A stretch of DNA of 64,000 nucleotides from Leptospira wolbachii serovar Codice str. CDC (GTDB taxonomy: Bacteria; Spirochaetota; Leptospiria; Leptospirales; Leptospiraceae), in the NCBI RefSeq assembly GCF_000332515.2, contig NZ_AOGZ02000014.1, positions 2,310,001 through 2,374,000 on the forward strand, given 5' to 3'. Shown piece after piece: positions 1 through 8,794 of the stretch. The first letter of the stretch is position 1. Each line of letters starts with the position of its first letter. A program made the position numbers and the translations under genes. The notes under the pieces were generated by a model, which saw nothing but the letters and a program-made list of their open reading frames with translations, searched no databases and was not told the DNA's origin.

Positions 1-2
1 CA

Positions 3-245
3 GCTTGGACGGGTCTTGCTATCTTGGATCGATTCTCCGCCAAAGGTTCTAAGTTGGATTATTACTTTTGGTTGATTTTACTTGTTCCGTTCATTGGATC
101 TTTGGTTTCTTTATACTCTAAAGAATCAAAAATTTCAAAAGCCGTTCGAAACACAGTAGTGATCGGTGGTATTTTTCTTTTTTTAACCATTCTGGCTTAT
201 GCCGGTTATGCGATGACGGCGGTAACTGAACCGTCTGTAACTTAA
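3..245 (+). CDS. Small membrane protein, 5' end outside window
   Basis: The reading frame is open from base 3, so the gene starts before the window; the TTG at 24 is only an internal candidate. The visible part has two hydrophobic stretches, one around YYFWLILLVPFIGSLVSLY and one near the C-terminus (VVIGGIFLFLTILAYAGYAM), separated by a Lys/Ser-rich loop. This matches the general look of the next gene, which has a PLDc_N-like hydrophobic core, so the two may be related small membrane proteins. It ends 15 bases before the next start and is probably co-transcribed with it. I do not recognise a function; the position before a copper oxidase suggests a respiratory or copper-related context, by inference only. 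Confidence 0.6.
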   Translation, partial: AWTGLAILDRFSAKGSKLDYYFWLILLVPFIGSLVSLYSKESKISKAVRNTVVIGGIFLFLTILAYAGYAMTAVTEPSVT

Positions 246-260
246 TATAGGAGTTTATTT

Positions 261-572
261 ATGGAAACAACTTTTGCAAACCCAGGTTTTTGGACATATT
301 TTATCGGTTCTTATGCGTATTACCTTCCTTTTGTTTTAACAATGGTTTGGGCGCCGCTGGCACTCTTTGGTTTATCCAAACAAAAAGGAATGGATACAAC
401 AAAACAAATCATTTGGTCACTTGTGATTTTGGTGATTCCAGTGGTTGGGCCTGCAGTCTACCTACTTGTTATTGATACCGAATACGAAAAAAAATTCAAA
501 CAAGTCGCTGTTGGTGGTGGTCTTGGAGTTTTAGTTCTTGTTTGGGTACTCAGTTTAATTTCTCACATCTAA
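261..572 (+). CDS. Small membrane protein, PLDc_N-like
   Basis: A 103-residue protein with three hydrophobic segments. The middle one (IIWSLVILVIPVVGPAVYLL) resembles the two-helix PLDc_N (phospholipase D nuclease N-terminal) hairpin, which is found alone in many small membrane proteins and in cardiolipin synthases. There is no HKD catalytic motif, so it is not an enzyme of that family. ATG at 261 follows a purine-rich site (AGGAG, 250-254). It sits in a row with the partial gene before it and the multicopper oxidase after it (18-base gap), so an operon is likely. Its role is unknown; it could help assemble or anchor the oxidase. Confidence 0.7.
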   Translation: METTFANPGFWTYFIGSYAYYLPFVLTMVWAPLALFGLSKQKGMDTTKQIIWSLVILVIPVVGPAVYLLVIDTEYEKKFKQVAVGGGLGVLVLVWVLSLISHI

Positions 573-590
573 GGTATAAGAGAGTCTATT

Positions 591-1652
591 ATGGATCGGA
601 AGAGTTTTTTAACAACACTGGGATTTGGAGTTATGGGATTTGTTGGATCGCTTTTTGGGTCTATTAAATTCAATTCGCGTAACTCTGAGGAAATTTGTGG
701 CCCTTCTGATCCTTCTGTAGCAACTAACTTTGGAGTGGTGACTACTCCCACCGTCAGCGACGATTATCAAAATTCGATTGGAGCTGGTGGGAGTTTACGG
801 GGTACGAATACTTATGGAAGTATGGCTCATCCACCTTTTTTTATTAAAGAGGAATACACCGAAAGGTTTTACTATCCACCTAACTATAGAAACACGAATC
901 AGAAAGTAAAAGATTTTAATTTAAATCTTTTTCCCTTGAGTATGAATATTGCTCATAAGATAAACTATCCCGCATGGACCTTTGATGGGCTCGTTCCTGG
1001 TCCGGTTCTTCGGGCTAATTTGGGAGACACTCTTCGCATCCACGTCAAAAATTCTAGTCCGGATCCTCATTCTTTGCACTTTCATGGAACCCATGACCCG
1101 TTGGAAGATGGATGGGAGCCGATTCCGGCCTTCGGAGAAAGAACTTATCAGATTGAAGCAGGTCCTATTGGACTTCATCCTTACCATTGCCATGTTCCAC
1201 CACTCATGCTACATACCGCCAAAGGGTTGTATGGTGCTTTGCTTGTAGATCCACCTACCAAAAGAAAACCTGCTCATGAATTTGTTCTCACATTTTCGGG
1301 ATGGGATACCAAAGGAAAGGGTAAAAACGATTACTATACATGGAATGGAATAGCTGGAATTTATGATCGTTATCCTATGAAAGTTCCCGTAGGAGAAAGG
1401 GTTCGATTCTACATTCAAAATATGATGGAAAGAGAACCAATCATTACCTTCCACTTACATGCTCAAACCTTTGATATCATTCGAAGTTTGGGAAGTATCG
1501 TTCCCGATGGACATTCTGATGTTGTGACGATTGGCCAAACAGAACGAGTTGTGATTGAGTTTGTGCTTAAGAAAAAAGGTCGGTATATGTTCCATCCGCA
1601 CCAAACTCATATGGCTGAAAATGGAGGAATGGGTTGGATCGTAGCCGTATAA
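591..1652 (+). CDS. Two-domain multicopper oxidase, type C-like
   Basis: A 353-residue exported cupredoxin protein. Residues 1-25 form a signal peptide starting DRKSFL, a weak twin-arginine-like (RK) motif. Domain 1 carries H160-S-L-H163-F-H165 and H199-C200-H201 with H208, a type 1 copper set; the usual axial Met position appears to be Leu213. Domain 2 carries H288-L-H290 and H335-P-H337 with H340, so the type 1 Cys is replaced by Pro336 and this domain seems to supply only type 2/3 ligands. Two domains with type 1 copper only in the first is the type C arrangement of two-domain multicopper oxidases. The substrate is unknown; copper(I) oxidation or a nitrite-reductase-like role are alternatives. 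It overlaps the SCO-like copper chaperone gene, which fits metal loading of this enzyme. Confidence 0.85.
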   Translation: MDRKSFLTTLGFGVMGFVGSLFGSIKFNSRNSEEICGPSDPSVATNFGVVTTPTVSDDYQNSIGAGGSLRGTNTYGSMAHPPFFIKEEYTERFYYPPNYRNTNQKVKDFNLNLFPLSMNIAHKINYPAWTFDGLVPGPVLRANLGDTLRIHVKNSSPDPHSLHFHGTHDPLEDGWEPIPAFGERTYQIEAGPIGLHPYHCHVPPLMLHTAKGLYGALLVDPPTKRKPAHEFVLTFSGWDTKGKGKNDYYTWNGIAGIYDRYPMKVPVGERVRFYIQNMMEREPIITFHLHAQTFDIIRSLGSIVPDGHSDVVTIGQTERVVIEFVLKKKGRYMFHPHQTHMAENGGMGWIVAV

Positions 1653-2200
1653 CGCTCGTATGTGTATTATTAGTCTTTAGTTTTTTTTCTTTTTGTAAAT
1701 CGAAAGAAGATACAATCAAAGAAGAGTGGAAACATCTTTCCTTTGTAAAACCTGATGGAAATTTGCTCGAACCAAAGTTTTGGTCTGAAAAAAAATCAGT
1801 TTTATACTTTGGATTTTCCCATTGTCCGGATATGTGTCCGTTAGCGTTGACCAATTTTGGTAGGGCCTCATTGATACTCGGGGAAAAGTCGAATCGGTTT
1901 CGATTTATTTTTGTGACACTGGATCCTGAGAGGGATTCTCCTACGACTTTGAAAAACTATATACAGAATTTTCCTGGAAAGAATTTAACAGCACTTTCTC
2001 CCAATGCAGAGTCTCTAAGCAAACTTACGGATCTATTTGGAATTGTCAGAGAAAAAGTGGGTGAAGGGAAAACCTATAGAATTGATCATTCTAATTTTAT
2101 TTATGTATTGGATGAAGATCTTAATACGCTCGCAAATTTTCCTGGCGGAGTTTCTGCAAATGCTCTGGCAACAAAACTTAGAGAACTTGCGGAACTCTAG
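1634..2200 (+). CDS. SCO1/SenC-family copper chaperone lipoprotein
   Basis: A thioredoxin-fold protein of 188 residues. The copper-binding C64-PDM-C68 motif follows the YFGFSH strand, and the conserved distal His is H152 (YRIDHSN); VTLDPERDSP is also typical. The N-terminus is a lipoprotein signal ending FFSFC, with Cys21 lipidated. SCO proteins deliver copper to the CuA site of cytochrome oxidase or act as thiol reductants on copper proteins. The TTG start at 1634 is chosen because GGAGG lies about seven bases upstream and a full lipoprotein signal follows; it overlaps the oxidase gene by 19 bases, which suggests translational coupling. The 3' end overlaps the convergent histidine kinase gene by 23 bases. 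Confidence 0.88.
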   Translation: MDRSRITLVCVLLVFSFFSFCKSKEDTIKEEWKHLSFVKPDGNLLEPKFWSEKKSVLYFGFSHCPDMCPLALTNFGRASLILGEKSNRFRFIFVTLDPERDSPTTLKNYIQNFPGKNLTALSPNAESLSKLTDLFGIVREKVGEGKTYRIDHSNFIYVLDEDLNTLANFPGGVSANALATKLRELAEL

Positions 2201-4094
2201 AAGTGAGTATAATTTCGATTTCTGTTCTCGCACCTTCAGGATAATTTCTAGTCACTTCGAAACTAAACTCGGAATAAAGATTTTTTAATCGTTCTTTTAT
2301 ATTTCCTAAAGATCGTTCTAATAGTTTTCCTTTATCGGAAAGTAAGTCGTCTGGAATACCAATCCCATTGTCGTAGACAACAAAACTAAAAACAGAATCA
2401 CGTATCATTTTTGCATGAATGAATAATTGGAACTGTTCGTCCGCCGACCCACGAAATCCATGTTTAAAAGAATTTTCTATGATGGGTTGAAGGAGGAGTG
2501 GTGGTAGTATGACCGAAGAAAAGTCGCCAGATTTTTTAAAATCAATTTGGATTGTATCGTAAAACCTAAGTTTTTGTAGATGGAGATAATCCTCTAAAAA
2601 ATTCCATTCTTCTTCGAAGGGAATCCAATCTCTATCAGTTCTGTCTGAAATGAATCTATAATTATTTGCAAGACTCAAAATAGCATCGCCAATTAACTCT
2701 GGTTTAATTTTATGCAGAGCGTGGATAGTATTTAGAGAATTGAATAAATAGTGTGGACTCATCTTTGTTTGTAAGGTTTTGAGTTGGCTTTCTTTCAGCG
2801 ACTTTTCTGCTTTTAATAAATCTTCTTTGTACAATTGTGCCTTTTGCCGGTTTGCGAATATCGTACGCTCTAAAGCAAAACCTTGAGAGATTACGCCAAA
2901 TAAAACACCCCAAAGAACGACTTTGTTTGTGGAGTTATCATTTGATTTGATTGCTAGGAAAATTTCTAAAATTACAAGGAAGAGTGTGACACTAAAACCT
3001 ATAAAATGTCCAAACGCATCAGGGTTTCCTTTTTTCCAAGCTTCATAGGTAATATAAATTGGTCCAAGTATATTGAAGAGGTTGAATAGGATAAAAAAAC
3101 TTCTGCTACTGATAAGTAGCGTATGTGATACATCAAAGAATGGAAGGGAAAAAACTAAAATGGTAGTCAACGTACAAATCAATACATCTATATAAATTAA
3201 TATATCGAGAACTCTATAACTTCCACTCCCAAAAAGGCGACGAACGCCTGATAACATAGGGATAAAAACAAAGTTAGATGATATCGTCGTTAGTATAAAT
3301 AAAGTTTCCGAATTGGTAAATAAATAACGAATGAATACATTGGATGTAAGTCCTAACAATCCAAAACATAAGGAAAATGCCGAAAAATCTAAGAGGATAT
3401 TGTATTGCTTTTTGTATTCAATAAAATAAACAAGAGCACAAATGATTCCGATCATCAAAAAGAAGGAATGAAAGAAAATGGGAGTCAGGTTTTTTAATGC
3501 GACCTCACGGTACAAGGCTATTTGTTTTCCGACTAAATTTTCGACTATCGAGATTATAAAGAGAATCCCTCTTTTGTGATATAATCTTAAGTAGTAGTAT
3601 TCTGAAGTATCGTTGGGAATTTTAATCCATGCAAACTTTGATTGGAATATGTTAGGTAACTTTTCCTGTTCCAAAAAATTCCCGTATTTAAATATAGAAT
3701 CACCGTATTCGTTAAATATTTCTAGATTTAACCCACCATGTTCTAATAAAAAAAATAAATCTTCGTTTTCTTTGTGATTCGGAAAGGCTTTAGAACGTAA
3801 CCAGATGAATTCTGAATCTGTGATTCGTTGGAGTTCTGTATCATTGATCCAACCCGAAGTTGATTCCCAATATACTTTGTGCATTTTTTGAAAATCAATT
3901 TTGCCATTATCATCTGTCGGTATGTCACCAACAAAGTATTCTGTATTTTCTGTTAGATAGTATTCGGAGATTGAACTGTCAGCTGGTTTTAAAATGGAAT
4001 AAGCATACGAAGTTAATGAAACTGTTATGACGAGAGAGAGGAGGCAGATGGATAGAGTTGGCCTTTCTAAAAATCTGCTCCAATAGGTTTCCAT
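2178..4094 (-). CDS. 7TMR-DISM sensor histidine kinase, LytS type
   Basis: A 638-residue membrane kinase. After an N-terminal membrane helix (about 13-33) there is an extracytoplasmic domain of about 150 residues resembling 7TMR-DISMED2, then about seven membrane helices (200-400), a short coiled coil, and a His_kinase (LytS/YehU) core with phospho-acceptor H448 in SPHYLFNSLNTIHAL. The ATPase domain shows IENSFKHGF and DNGIGIP. Kinases of this family normally pair with LytTR response regulators, and one lies at 10009-10746 on the same strand, at the other end of the TonB cluster. The gene is the last of the block, 10 bases after tonB, so it is probably co-expressed with it. The ligand is unknown; a signal from the TonB system is an inference from position. 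Confidence 0.88.
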   Translation of the reverse strand: METYWSRFLERPTLSICLLSLVITVSLTSYAYSILKPADSSISEYYLTENTEYFVGDIPTDDNGKIDFQKMHKVYWESTSGWINDTELQRITDSEFIWLRSKAFPNHKENEDLFFLLEHGGLNLEIFNEYGDSIFKYGNFLEQEKLPNIFQSKFAWIKIPNDTSEYYYLRLYHKRGILFIISIVENLVGKQIALYREVALKNLTPIFFHSFFLMIGIICALVYFIEYKKQYNILLDFSAFSLCFGLLGLTSNVFIRYLFTNSETLFILTTISSNFVFIPMLSGVRRLFGSGSYRVLDILIYIDVLICTLTTILVFSLPFFDVSHTLLISSRSFFILFNLFNILGPIYITYEAWKKGNPDAFGHFIGFSVTLFLVILEIFLAIKSNDNSTNKVVLWGVLFGVISQGFALERTIFANRQKAQLYKEDLLKAEKSLKESQLKTLQTKMSPHYLFNSLNTIHALHKIKPELIGDAILSLANNYRFISDRTDRDWIPFEEEWNFLEDYLHLQKLRFYDTIQIDFKKSGDFSSVILPPLLLQPIIENSFKHGFRGSADEQFQLFIHAKMIRDSVFSFVVYDNGIGIPDDLLSDKGKLLERSLGNIKERLKNLYSEFSFEVTRNYPEGARTEIEIILTSRVPQVL

Positions 4095-4104
4095 TGAATT
4101 GATG

Positions 4105-4758
4105 TTAGTCTTCTAACGAAAACAAAATAGGTAATCTATGTGCCATTTTTTTAGGATGTCCCTGCACATAACCTGGACTAAACCGAACTCGTTTGATGAG
4201 TTTCATGGCAGCTTCTTCAAATCCATATCCAGCTCGACCGGAAACAATTTTTGCCGATTGTAAACTCCCGTCTTCATTTACTTGCACAAGTAAAACAACT
4301 TGTTTTTCAACAATATTGGCAGCCTTTGCTTGCGGAGGAAAGTATTCTTTTAAATCAAAGTCAATGATCGCTGTGGGCATTTTGTCTCCGTTAAAAGAGA
4401 AAAGATATCCGTCCTTATCTGTACCATTGCCTGAAAGTTGGTTTGGGTTGATGTCAGAGTTGTCAGGTTCATCGGCTTTGTCTTTGTTACTTCCTTCTAC
4501 CCATTCTTGTTTTTCTATCGGTGCGGGAGAAGAAGTACCACCAATAAGCTCAGGAGGGATTTCTTCAAAACTGACATCCACATCTTCGAAGTTTGATTCT
4601 TCGATCACCTCATCACCATGCAGTTGACTAATCTTATAACCAGCGTAAGTAGCGGTATGGACAAACAAACTCCCAATCAAACAAATGTGGAACAAACGTT
4701 CTTTGTTTTGTTTAATCGATTTTTTGAATGATACCAATAATTCCGCAAGGCGATTCAT
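4105..4758 (-). CDS. tonB: TonB-family energy transducer
   Basis: A 217-residue inner-membrane protein spanning the periplasm. One membrane helix (about 23-42, containing SLFVHTATYAGY with a membrane His) is followed by an acidic, Pro/Asn-rich linker and a C-terminal TonB domain (about 140-217: VLLVQVNEDGSLQSAKIVSG, then AAMKLIKRVRFSPG). It passes proton-motive-force energy from ExbB-ExbD to outer-membrane receptors. Its start overlaps the exbD stop by four bases (ATGA), so the two are translationally coupled. The linker is acidic rather than the Pro-Lys-rich type of Escherichia coli. Together with the receptor at 6278-8794 it should form a dedicated transport set. Confidence 0.9.
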   Translation of the reverse strand: MNRLAELLVSFKKSIKQNKERLFHICLIGSLFVHTATYAGYKISQLHGDEVIEESNFEDVDVSFEEIPPELIGGTSSPAPIEKQEWVEGSNKDKADEPDNSDINPNQLSGNGTDKDGYLFSFNGDKMPTAIIDFDLKEYFPPQAKAANIVEKQVVLLVQVNEDGSLQSAKIVSGRAGYGFEEAAMKLIKRVRFSPGYVQGHPKKMAHRLPILFSLED

Positions 4759-5156
4759 TTTTTTACACTGAGGGCAATTTTAGTAACACCCGCTTTTCGG
4801 ATGATTCCCATCAGCTCCGTAATTTTTCCATAAGGAAGACTTTCGTCTGCAGAAAGCGTCAAACGCATATTAGGTCTAATCTTTGCTTCTCTTTCTAGAT
4901 TTCGCACTAGACCAGAAATGTCTGTATCTTTCCCTTCCAAAAGAATGGCACCTGTTTTGGTAATTGCTACTTGCACTGATTCTGCAACATTCGGATCAGC
5001 TGCCTGTACTTTGGGTAAATTGATATTTAAACTTTCTTTTTTTAGGAAGTTTGCCGTTACCATAAAAATTACTAAAAGAACTAAAATCACATCCACCATG
5101 GGGGTGATGTTAATACTTCCGATTTCTTCGTCTTGAGAACCTGATGCTCCAGCCAT
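4755..5156 (-). CDS. exbD: ExbD biopolymer transport protein
   Basis: A 133-residue ExbD/TolR protein. It has a short cytoplasmic N-terminus, one membrane helix beginning INITPMVDVILVLLVIFMV with the proton-path Asp (D in MVDV), and a periplasmic domain ending in KAGVTKIALSVKK. ExbD forms the proton channel with ExbB and drives TonB. It starts two bases after the exbB stop. TolR is the alternative, but the neighbouring tonB and receptor and the absence of tolA/tolB favour ExbD. Confidence 0.92.
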   Translation of the reverse strand: MAGASGSQDEEIGSINITPMVDVILVLLVIFMVTANFLKKESLNINLPKVQAADPNVAESVQVAITKTGAILLEGKDTDISGLVRNLEREAKIRPNMRLTLSADESLPYGKITELMGIIRKAGVTKIALSVKK

Positions 5157-5158
5157 AA

Positions 5159-5773
5159 TTATACCTTTGTCTTATTCATTTGATAAGAGAGTAGTTCTTT
5201 TTTGAGGATTTCCATATTCTGTAAAATGACTTTAGATTTTCTAGAAAAATAATTGTTTGCCATAACCACAGGAATTGCAACTGCAAGACCCGCTGCCGTT
5301 GCAAGTAGAGCTGTTGAGATGGACCGCATGACTACTTCCGCACCCGAACTTCCCAATGTCCCTAAACCATAAAATGCTTTGATGACGCCAAGAACCGTTC
5401 CTAGTAGTCCAATAAACGGAGCATTGTTTCCTAAAGTATTTAAGATAGGTAAACGTTTCTCCAACTCCAATTTCTCTGATAGTATCTGGCCATCTAAACT
5501 TTCATCCAGACCCTTTCTTCCTAATTTCAATTGTTTGAGAGCAAATTGCACAAATCTTGTATAAATGGATTCTTCGCCTGCATCTGTTTTCCAATGGATT
5601 TCAGGTTCTTCTTGTAAGGATGTTCTAACTTCGTTTAAGTAATCTTCGTTTTTTTTACCTAAAGTTTTTTTATAATAAATTAACCTTTCCGCAAAAACTG
5701 CCAATGCGATCACACTCGCTACTGCCATTGCAATAAAGATTAATTCTTCGCCTATTTCTACATACTCTTGCAT
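5159..5773 (-). CDS. exbB: ExbB biopolymer transport protein
   Basis: A MotA/TolQ/ExbB-type proton channel protein of about 204 residues with three membrane helices: one near the N-terminus (LIFIAMAVASVIALAVF) and two in the conserved C-terminal region, which includes NTLGNNAPFIGLLGTVLGVI and STALLATAAGLAVAIPVV. The reading frame extends to 5830, but the internal ATG at 5773 is preferred: GGAGA lies just upstream, and the preceding gene's TAG ends at 5775. It assembles with ExbD and TonB in the inner membrane to energise the outer-membrane receptor encoded upstream. Confidence 0.92.
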   Translation of the reverse strand: MQEYVEIGEELIFIAMAVASVIALAVFAERLIYYKKTLGKKNEDYLNEVRTSLQEEPEIHWKTDAGEESIYTRFVQFALKQLKLGRKGLDESLDGQILSEKLELEKRLPILNTLGNNAPFIGLLGTVLGVIKAFYGLGTLGSSGAEVVMRSISTALLATAAGLAVAIPVVMANNYFSRKSKVILQNMEILKKELLSYQMNKTKV

Positions 5774-5774
5774 A

Positions 5775-6278
5775 CTATTCTCCGTTTTGAATGTTATTAA
5801 ATAATAAATATAATGGAATTTGGTCTGCACTTATCTGATTGTTAGTCGATGCAAAACAAGATCGCAAACATGAAATTGCCGTACTAGAAGTTAGACTGGA
5901 TTCTATTAGTGCTGGGATTGTCGATTGAGCACAAAGCCCTGAATTGGTTTTTGATTTCCAATCAGTTACTTGGCAATTGAAGGCACAGGTTTGTGCAATA
6001 CCCGACATATTTTTATAAGCAGAATTTGAAATCAATCCTTGGCAAGTCAATGTTTTTGCATTGGATGTAGTTTCAGTAAACGGTGCGCCAACCGTTTGAG
6101 CATAAGCTTTGAAACATAGATCTTTATTTGTAATCATCGACTCACATGTCTCTTGTGGAGCATTCTGAGTGAGAAGATATTGTAGTAGTACTGTCTCTTT
6201 GTAGGAATCTTCAAATTTTTTAGATTCAGTACAGGAGAGAGTTATTGTGAGACAAAGGAGAAAGATCCAATACTTCAT
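5775..6278 (-). CDS. Cysteine-rich lipoprotein in TonB operon
   Basis: A 167-residue protein with a lipoprotein signal (FLLCLTITLSC, lipidation at Cys16) and nine or so further Cys residues spread through the mature part (TCESM, KDLCFKAY, LTCQG, TCAFNC, GLCAQ, SCLRSC). This suggests several disulfides in the periplasm or on the surface. I do not recognise the family. It begins at the last base of the receptor's stop codon and ends two bases before exbB, so it is embedded in the receptor-exbB-exbD-tonB operon. A role in substrate capture or receptor assembly is inferred from position only. Confidence 0.75.
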   Translation of the reverse strand: MKYWIFLLCLTITLSCTESKKFEDSYKETVLLQYLLTQNAPQETCESMITNKDLCFKAYAQTVGAPFTETTSNAKTLTCQGLISNSAYKNMSGIAQTCAFNCQVTDWKSKTNSGLCAQSTIPALIESSLTSSTAISCLRSCFASTNNQISADQIPLYLLFNNIQNGE

Positions 6279-8794
6279 TAGAAATGTACCTCCATACCAA
6301 TATTAAAAAATGGAATTACAGTTCCGCCTGGCAGTTGTAAGGTCCCAAAGGTATCATTTTGTTTTGGGTTGGTTGCCGAAAATGGTCGTGAATTATCAAA
6401 GTCATATCCGTTTTTATTTTTTCTCATATAAACGTTTACGATTTCTAAATACCAGTTCATGTATCCCCAGGAATAGTTTTCAAAAATATCGAACCGAATG
6501 TCAAATCTATGAAAATCAGTTCCGCGTTTCACGTAACCATATTCGGACGTGTAAGGATTATTCGAATACTGTGGGTTCCAGTAAGTGAGTCCGTTGAGTG
6601 GATTTGAAAATTTACCGCCGTCATCACCAACAACCGGACGTGATGGAACAGATGTTAAATAACTCCAACGACCACCAATTTGAAAACCTTCACTCATTCT
6701 CCAGCCGTAGATAAAGTTTGCAACATGGGTTCTATCCCATGGTGCTAGTTGTTCTTTTGAATTTGGAAAATAGGCAGCGAGGATTTTCCTTTCTATTCCA
6801 CCAATTTGAGAATTATCACCTTCGTATATTTGGTATAAATTTGTGTTTTGAAAAGACTGTGACCAGGTATAGGAAATCCAACCAAACCAGTCCCTCGTGC
6901 CGGGACGTGCATTTTTACGAATTAAAAGTTCATATCCATGCGACCATCCAGTAGCACGGTTTGAGTAATTTAACGGTCGATTGGCGACAATAGGTTGTGT
7001 TAACCATTGGCCTTTGTCTGGATTTAAGCCAACAGGAGACGATGCATAGGGATCATCAATGATTGTATCAGTGAACTGGTTTTTAAACATTTCTACTTTT
7101 ACTTGCCAAACTTGATCTATTTTTTGATCGATACCAGCACTGACTTTTCTTGCCCTTTCGAATCGTAAATCAGGGTTTCCTGTTTCTGAATTAAAATTTG
7201 TAGTAAGTGGAAATCTAGAAACATCTCCCCCACTTCCATAAACAGTCATTCCCTTACCAACTTCAGGGAATGTATAGGAAGCGGTTGCTCTTGGTGTTAA
7301 AGCACCATTGCCAGTGACTTGAATATAATCATAACGAGCACCGGGTTCAAAAAGAAAGTTTCCGAACTTAAAGTGAAGTGTTGTATATGCATTGTAGTAA
7401 GGAGTATTTCCTTGTATACTTAAGGGCCTACCAACAAAATCCGGGCTTGCCGAGTTATATGGGTTAGGCGATTGATTGGTTGGATCTCGTAATGCTACCT
7501 CAGTTCCATAATCTCTAAAAGAAAATTTTCTAACTTCAGTTCCAAAATCAACTTTTAGAAACCTTGCAGCTGTCCAATATGCATCTTGCCGAACACCAAC
7601 ATAACTTCCTCTTTGGTATTGTTTTCCTTGTATGGATCCAAAACCAACATTATATTCACCAATTGGGTCAAAGTTAATCAAAGTTATGCGGTTCTGAAAT
7701 TTATCACCTGGAATCCAAGTGTATCTAAGTGCTGTAGTTCGAAAACTTTGGCCAAAACTTGCTCTTGCTCCACTAAGAAGGGCCAGAGCAGAGGAAGTTG
7801 GATCATTGGCTGGTTTGTTCGGAACATCGATGGCAAAGTTATCTTGAGCCGTTAGGTTATAAAAAGAGATTTGGTGTTCCGGTGTAAAGTTATGAACGTA
7901 TTTAATTTGAGAGTCGTTATAACGCGGAAGACGAATCCCTTCTGGTAGAAGTCCCGTGGCACCTAATGTTTTATCCAAATATCCAAGTTTGCCAGCAATT
8001 GCAAGATATCCTTTACCGCCTGAAGTGGGTGTCGCCGCATACGCAGTTGTATTCCATAAGGAAACTTGAAAAGCACCTTTCGTTTTCTGAACAGAGTCAA
8101 CAGTTTCAATTTCAATTATTCCACCTGTCGCATTATTAAAGTTTGCTGGATAAGCACCTGAATATAAGTCAATGGATTTGATTAAATCGTTATGAATCAC
8201 AGATGTTAATCCGTCCAAGTGAAATGGATATAAAATGGGGAGATCATCATAAAGATATGTGTTTGCATTGGGATTGGCACCCCGAACGATAATACCATTG
8301 GCACCACCACCAAACCCGATATTGGGAATGACACCGGGAAGGGTTTCCAAAGCACGAAGAGCTTCCCCAAAGGTTCCTGGCATCCGTTTGATTTCTTCAT
8401 AACGAACCTTCGTACGAGAAGACACGGTTTTTTCCCGTTCCCCTTCCACTACGATTCCGGTTTTTGGAGCACTAGTTTTCTTTTCGGTGTAGATGGTCCT
8501 TGATTCATCTTCGGATCCCACGGAGATTTTTATTTCTTGTATCCCAGTATCACGTAACAAACGCAAGGTGTAGTCTCCAGCAGATGGAAAATCTAGTGTA
8601 ACATTTCCTTCTGCATCAGTTTGAGCAAATTTTTTCGTTTCAAAAATTAGAACCGATAAGTTCTGTTCTGCAATTTCCTTTTTCGGATTGATCAATTTAG
8701 CTCGGATACTCACGGCAAAGAGTGGTGATCCAAAACAAAAAAGAAAAATCCCAAATAGGATACGGTTATTTAATTTGAGTTTTGCTGATTTCAT
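6278..8794 (-). CDS. TonB-dependent outer-membrane receptor
   Basis: An 838-residue receptor. A signal peptide (about 1-27) is followed by a carboxypeptidase-like regulatory domain (about 28-105), a plug domain (about 115-245, with LETLPGV, IIVRGANPNANTYLYDD and SGAYPANF-NATGGIIEIE), and a 22-strand-type barrel to the C-terminus, which ends in an aromatic (MEVHF). A TonB box is not obvious. The extra N-terminal domain is usual in receptors for larger ligands in spirochaetes and Bacteroidota. It lies just upstream of a lipoprotein, exbB, exbD and tonB, and downstream of three small lipoproteins, one overlapping it by 29 bases. The substrate cannot be told from the sequence; metal chelates, cobalamin and oligopeptides or glycans all remain possible. 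Confidence 0.92.
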   Translation of the reverse strand: MKSAKLKLNNRILFGIFLFCFGSPLFAVSIRAKLINPKKEIAEQNLSVLIFETKKFAQTDAEGNVTLDFPSAGDYTLRLLRDTGIQEIKISVGSEDESRTIYTEKKTSAPKTGIVVEGEREKTVSSRTKVRYEEIKRMPGTFGEALRALETLPGVIPNIGFGGGANGIIVRGANPNANTYLYDDLPILYPFHLDGLTSVIHNDLIKSIDLYSGAYPANFNNATGGIIEIETVDSVQKTKGAFQVSLWNTTAYAATPTSGGKGYLAIAGKLGYLDKTLGATGLLPEGIRLPRYNDSQIKYVHNFTPEHQISFYNLTAQDNFAIDVPNKPANDPTSSALALLSGARASFGQSFRTTALRYTWIPGDKFQNRITLINFDPIGEYNVGFGSIQGKQYQRGSYVGVRQDAYWTAARFLKVDFGTEVRKFSFRDYGTEVALRDPTNQSPNPYNSASPDFVGRPLSIQGNTPYYNAYTTLHFKFGNFLFEPGARYDYIQVTGNGALTPRATASYTFPEVGKGMTVYGSGGDVSRFPLTTNFNSETGNPDLRFERARKVSAGIDQKIDQVWQVKVEMFKNQFTDTIIDDPYASSPVGLNPDKGQWLTQPIVANRPLNYSNRATGWSHGYELLIRKNARPGTRDWFGWISYTWSQSFQNTNLYQIYEGDNSQIGGIERKILAAYFPNSKEQLAPWDRTHVANFIYGWRMSEGFQIGGRWSYLTSVPSRPVVGDDGGKFSNPLNGLTYWNPQYSNNPYTSEYGYVKRGTDFHRFDIRFDIFENYSWGYMNWYLEIVNVYMRKNKNGYDFDNSRPFSATNPKQNDTFGTLQLPGGTVIPFFNIGMEVHF

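Noticed and set aside
2037..2288. Plus-strand frame over the SCO and kinase junction
   Set aside because: It is a shadow of the SCO gene and of the antisense end of the kinase; no ribosome site and odd composition.
4193..4627. 144-codon plus-strand frame within tonB
   Set aside because: Ser-rich antisense shadow of tonB; the minus-strand gene has clear TonB features and coupling to exbD.
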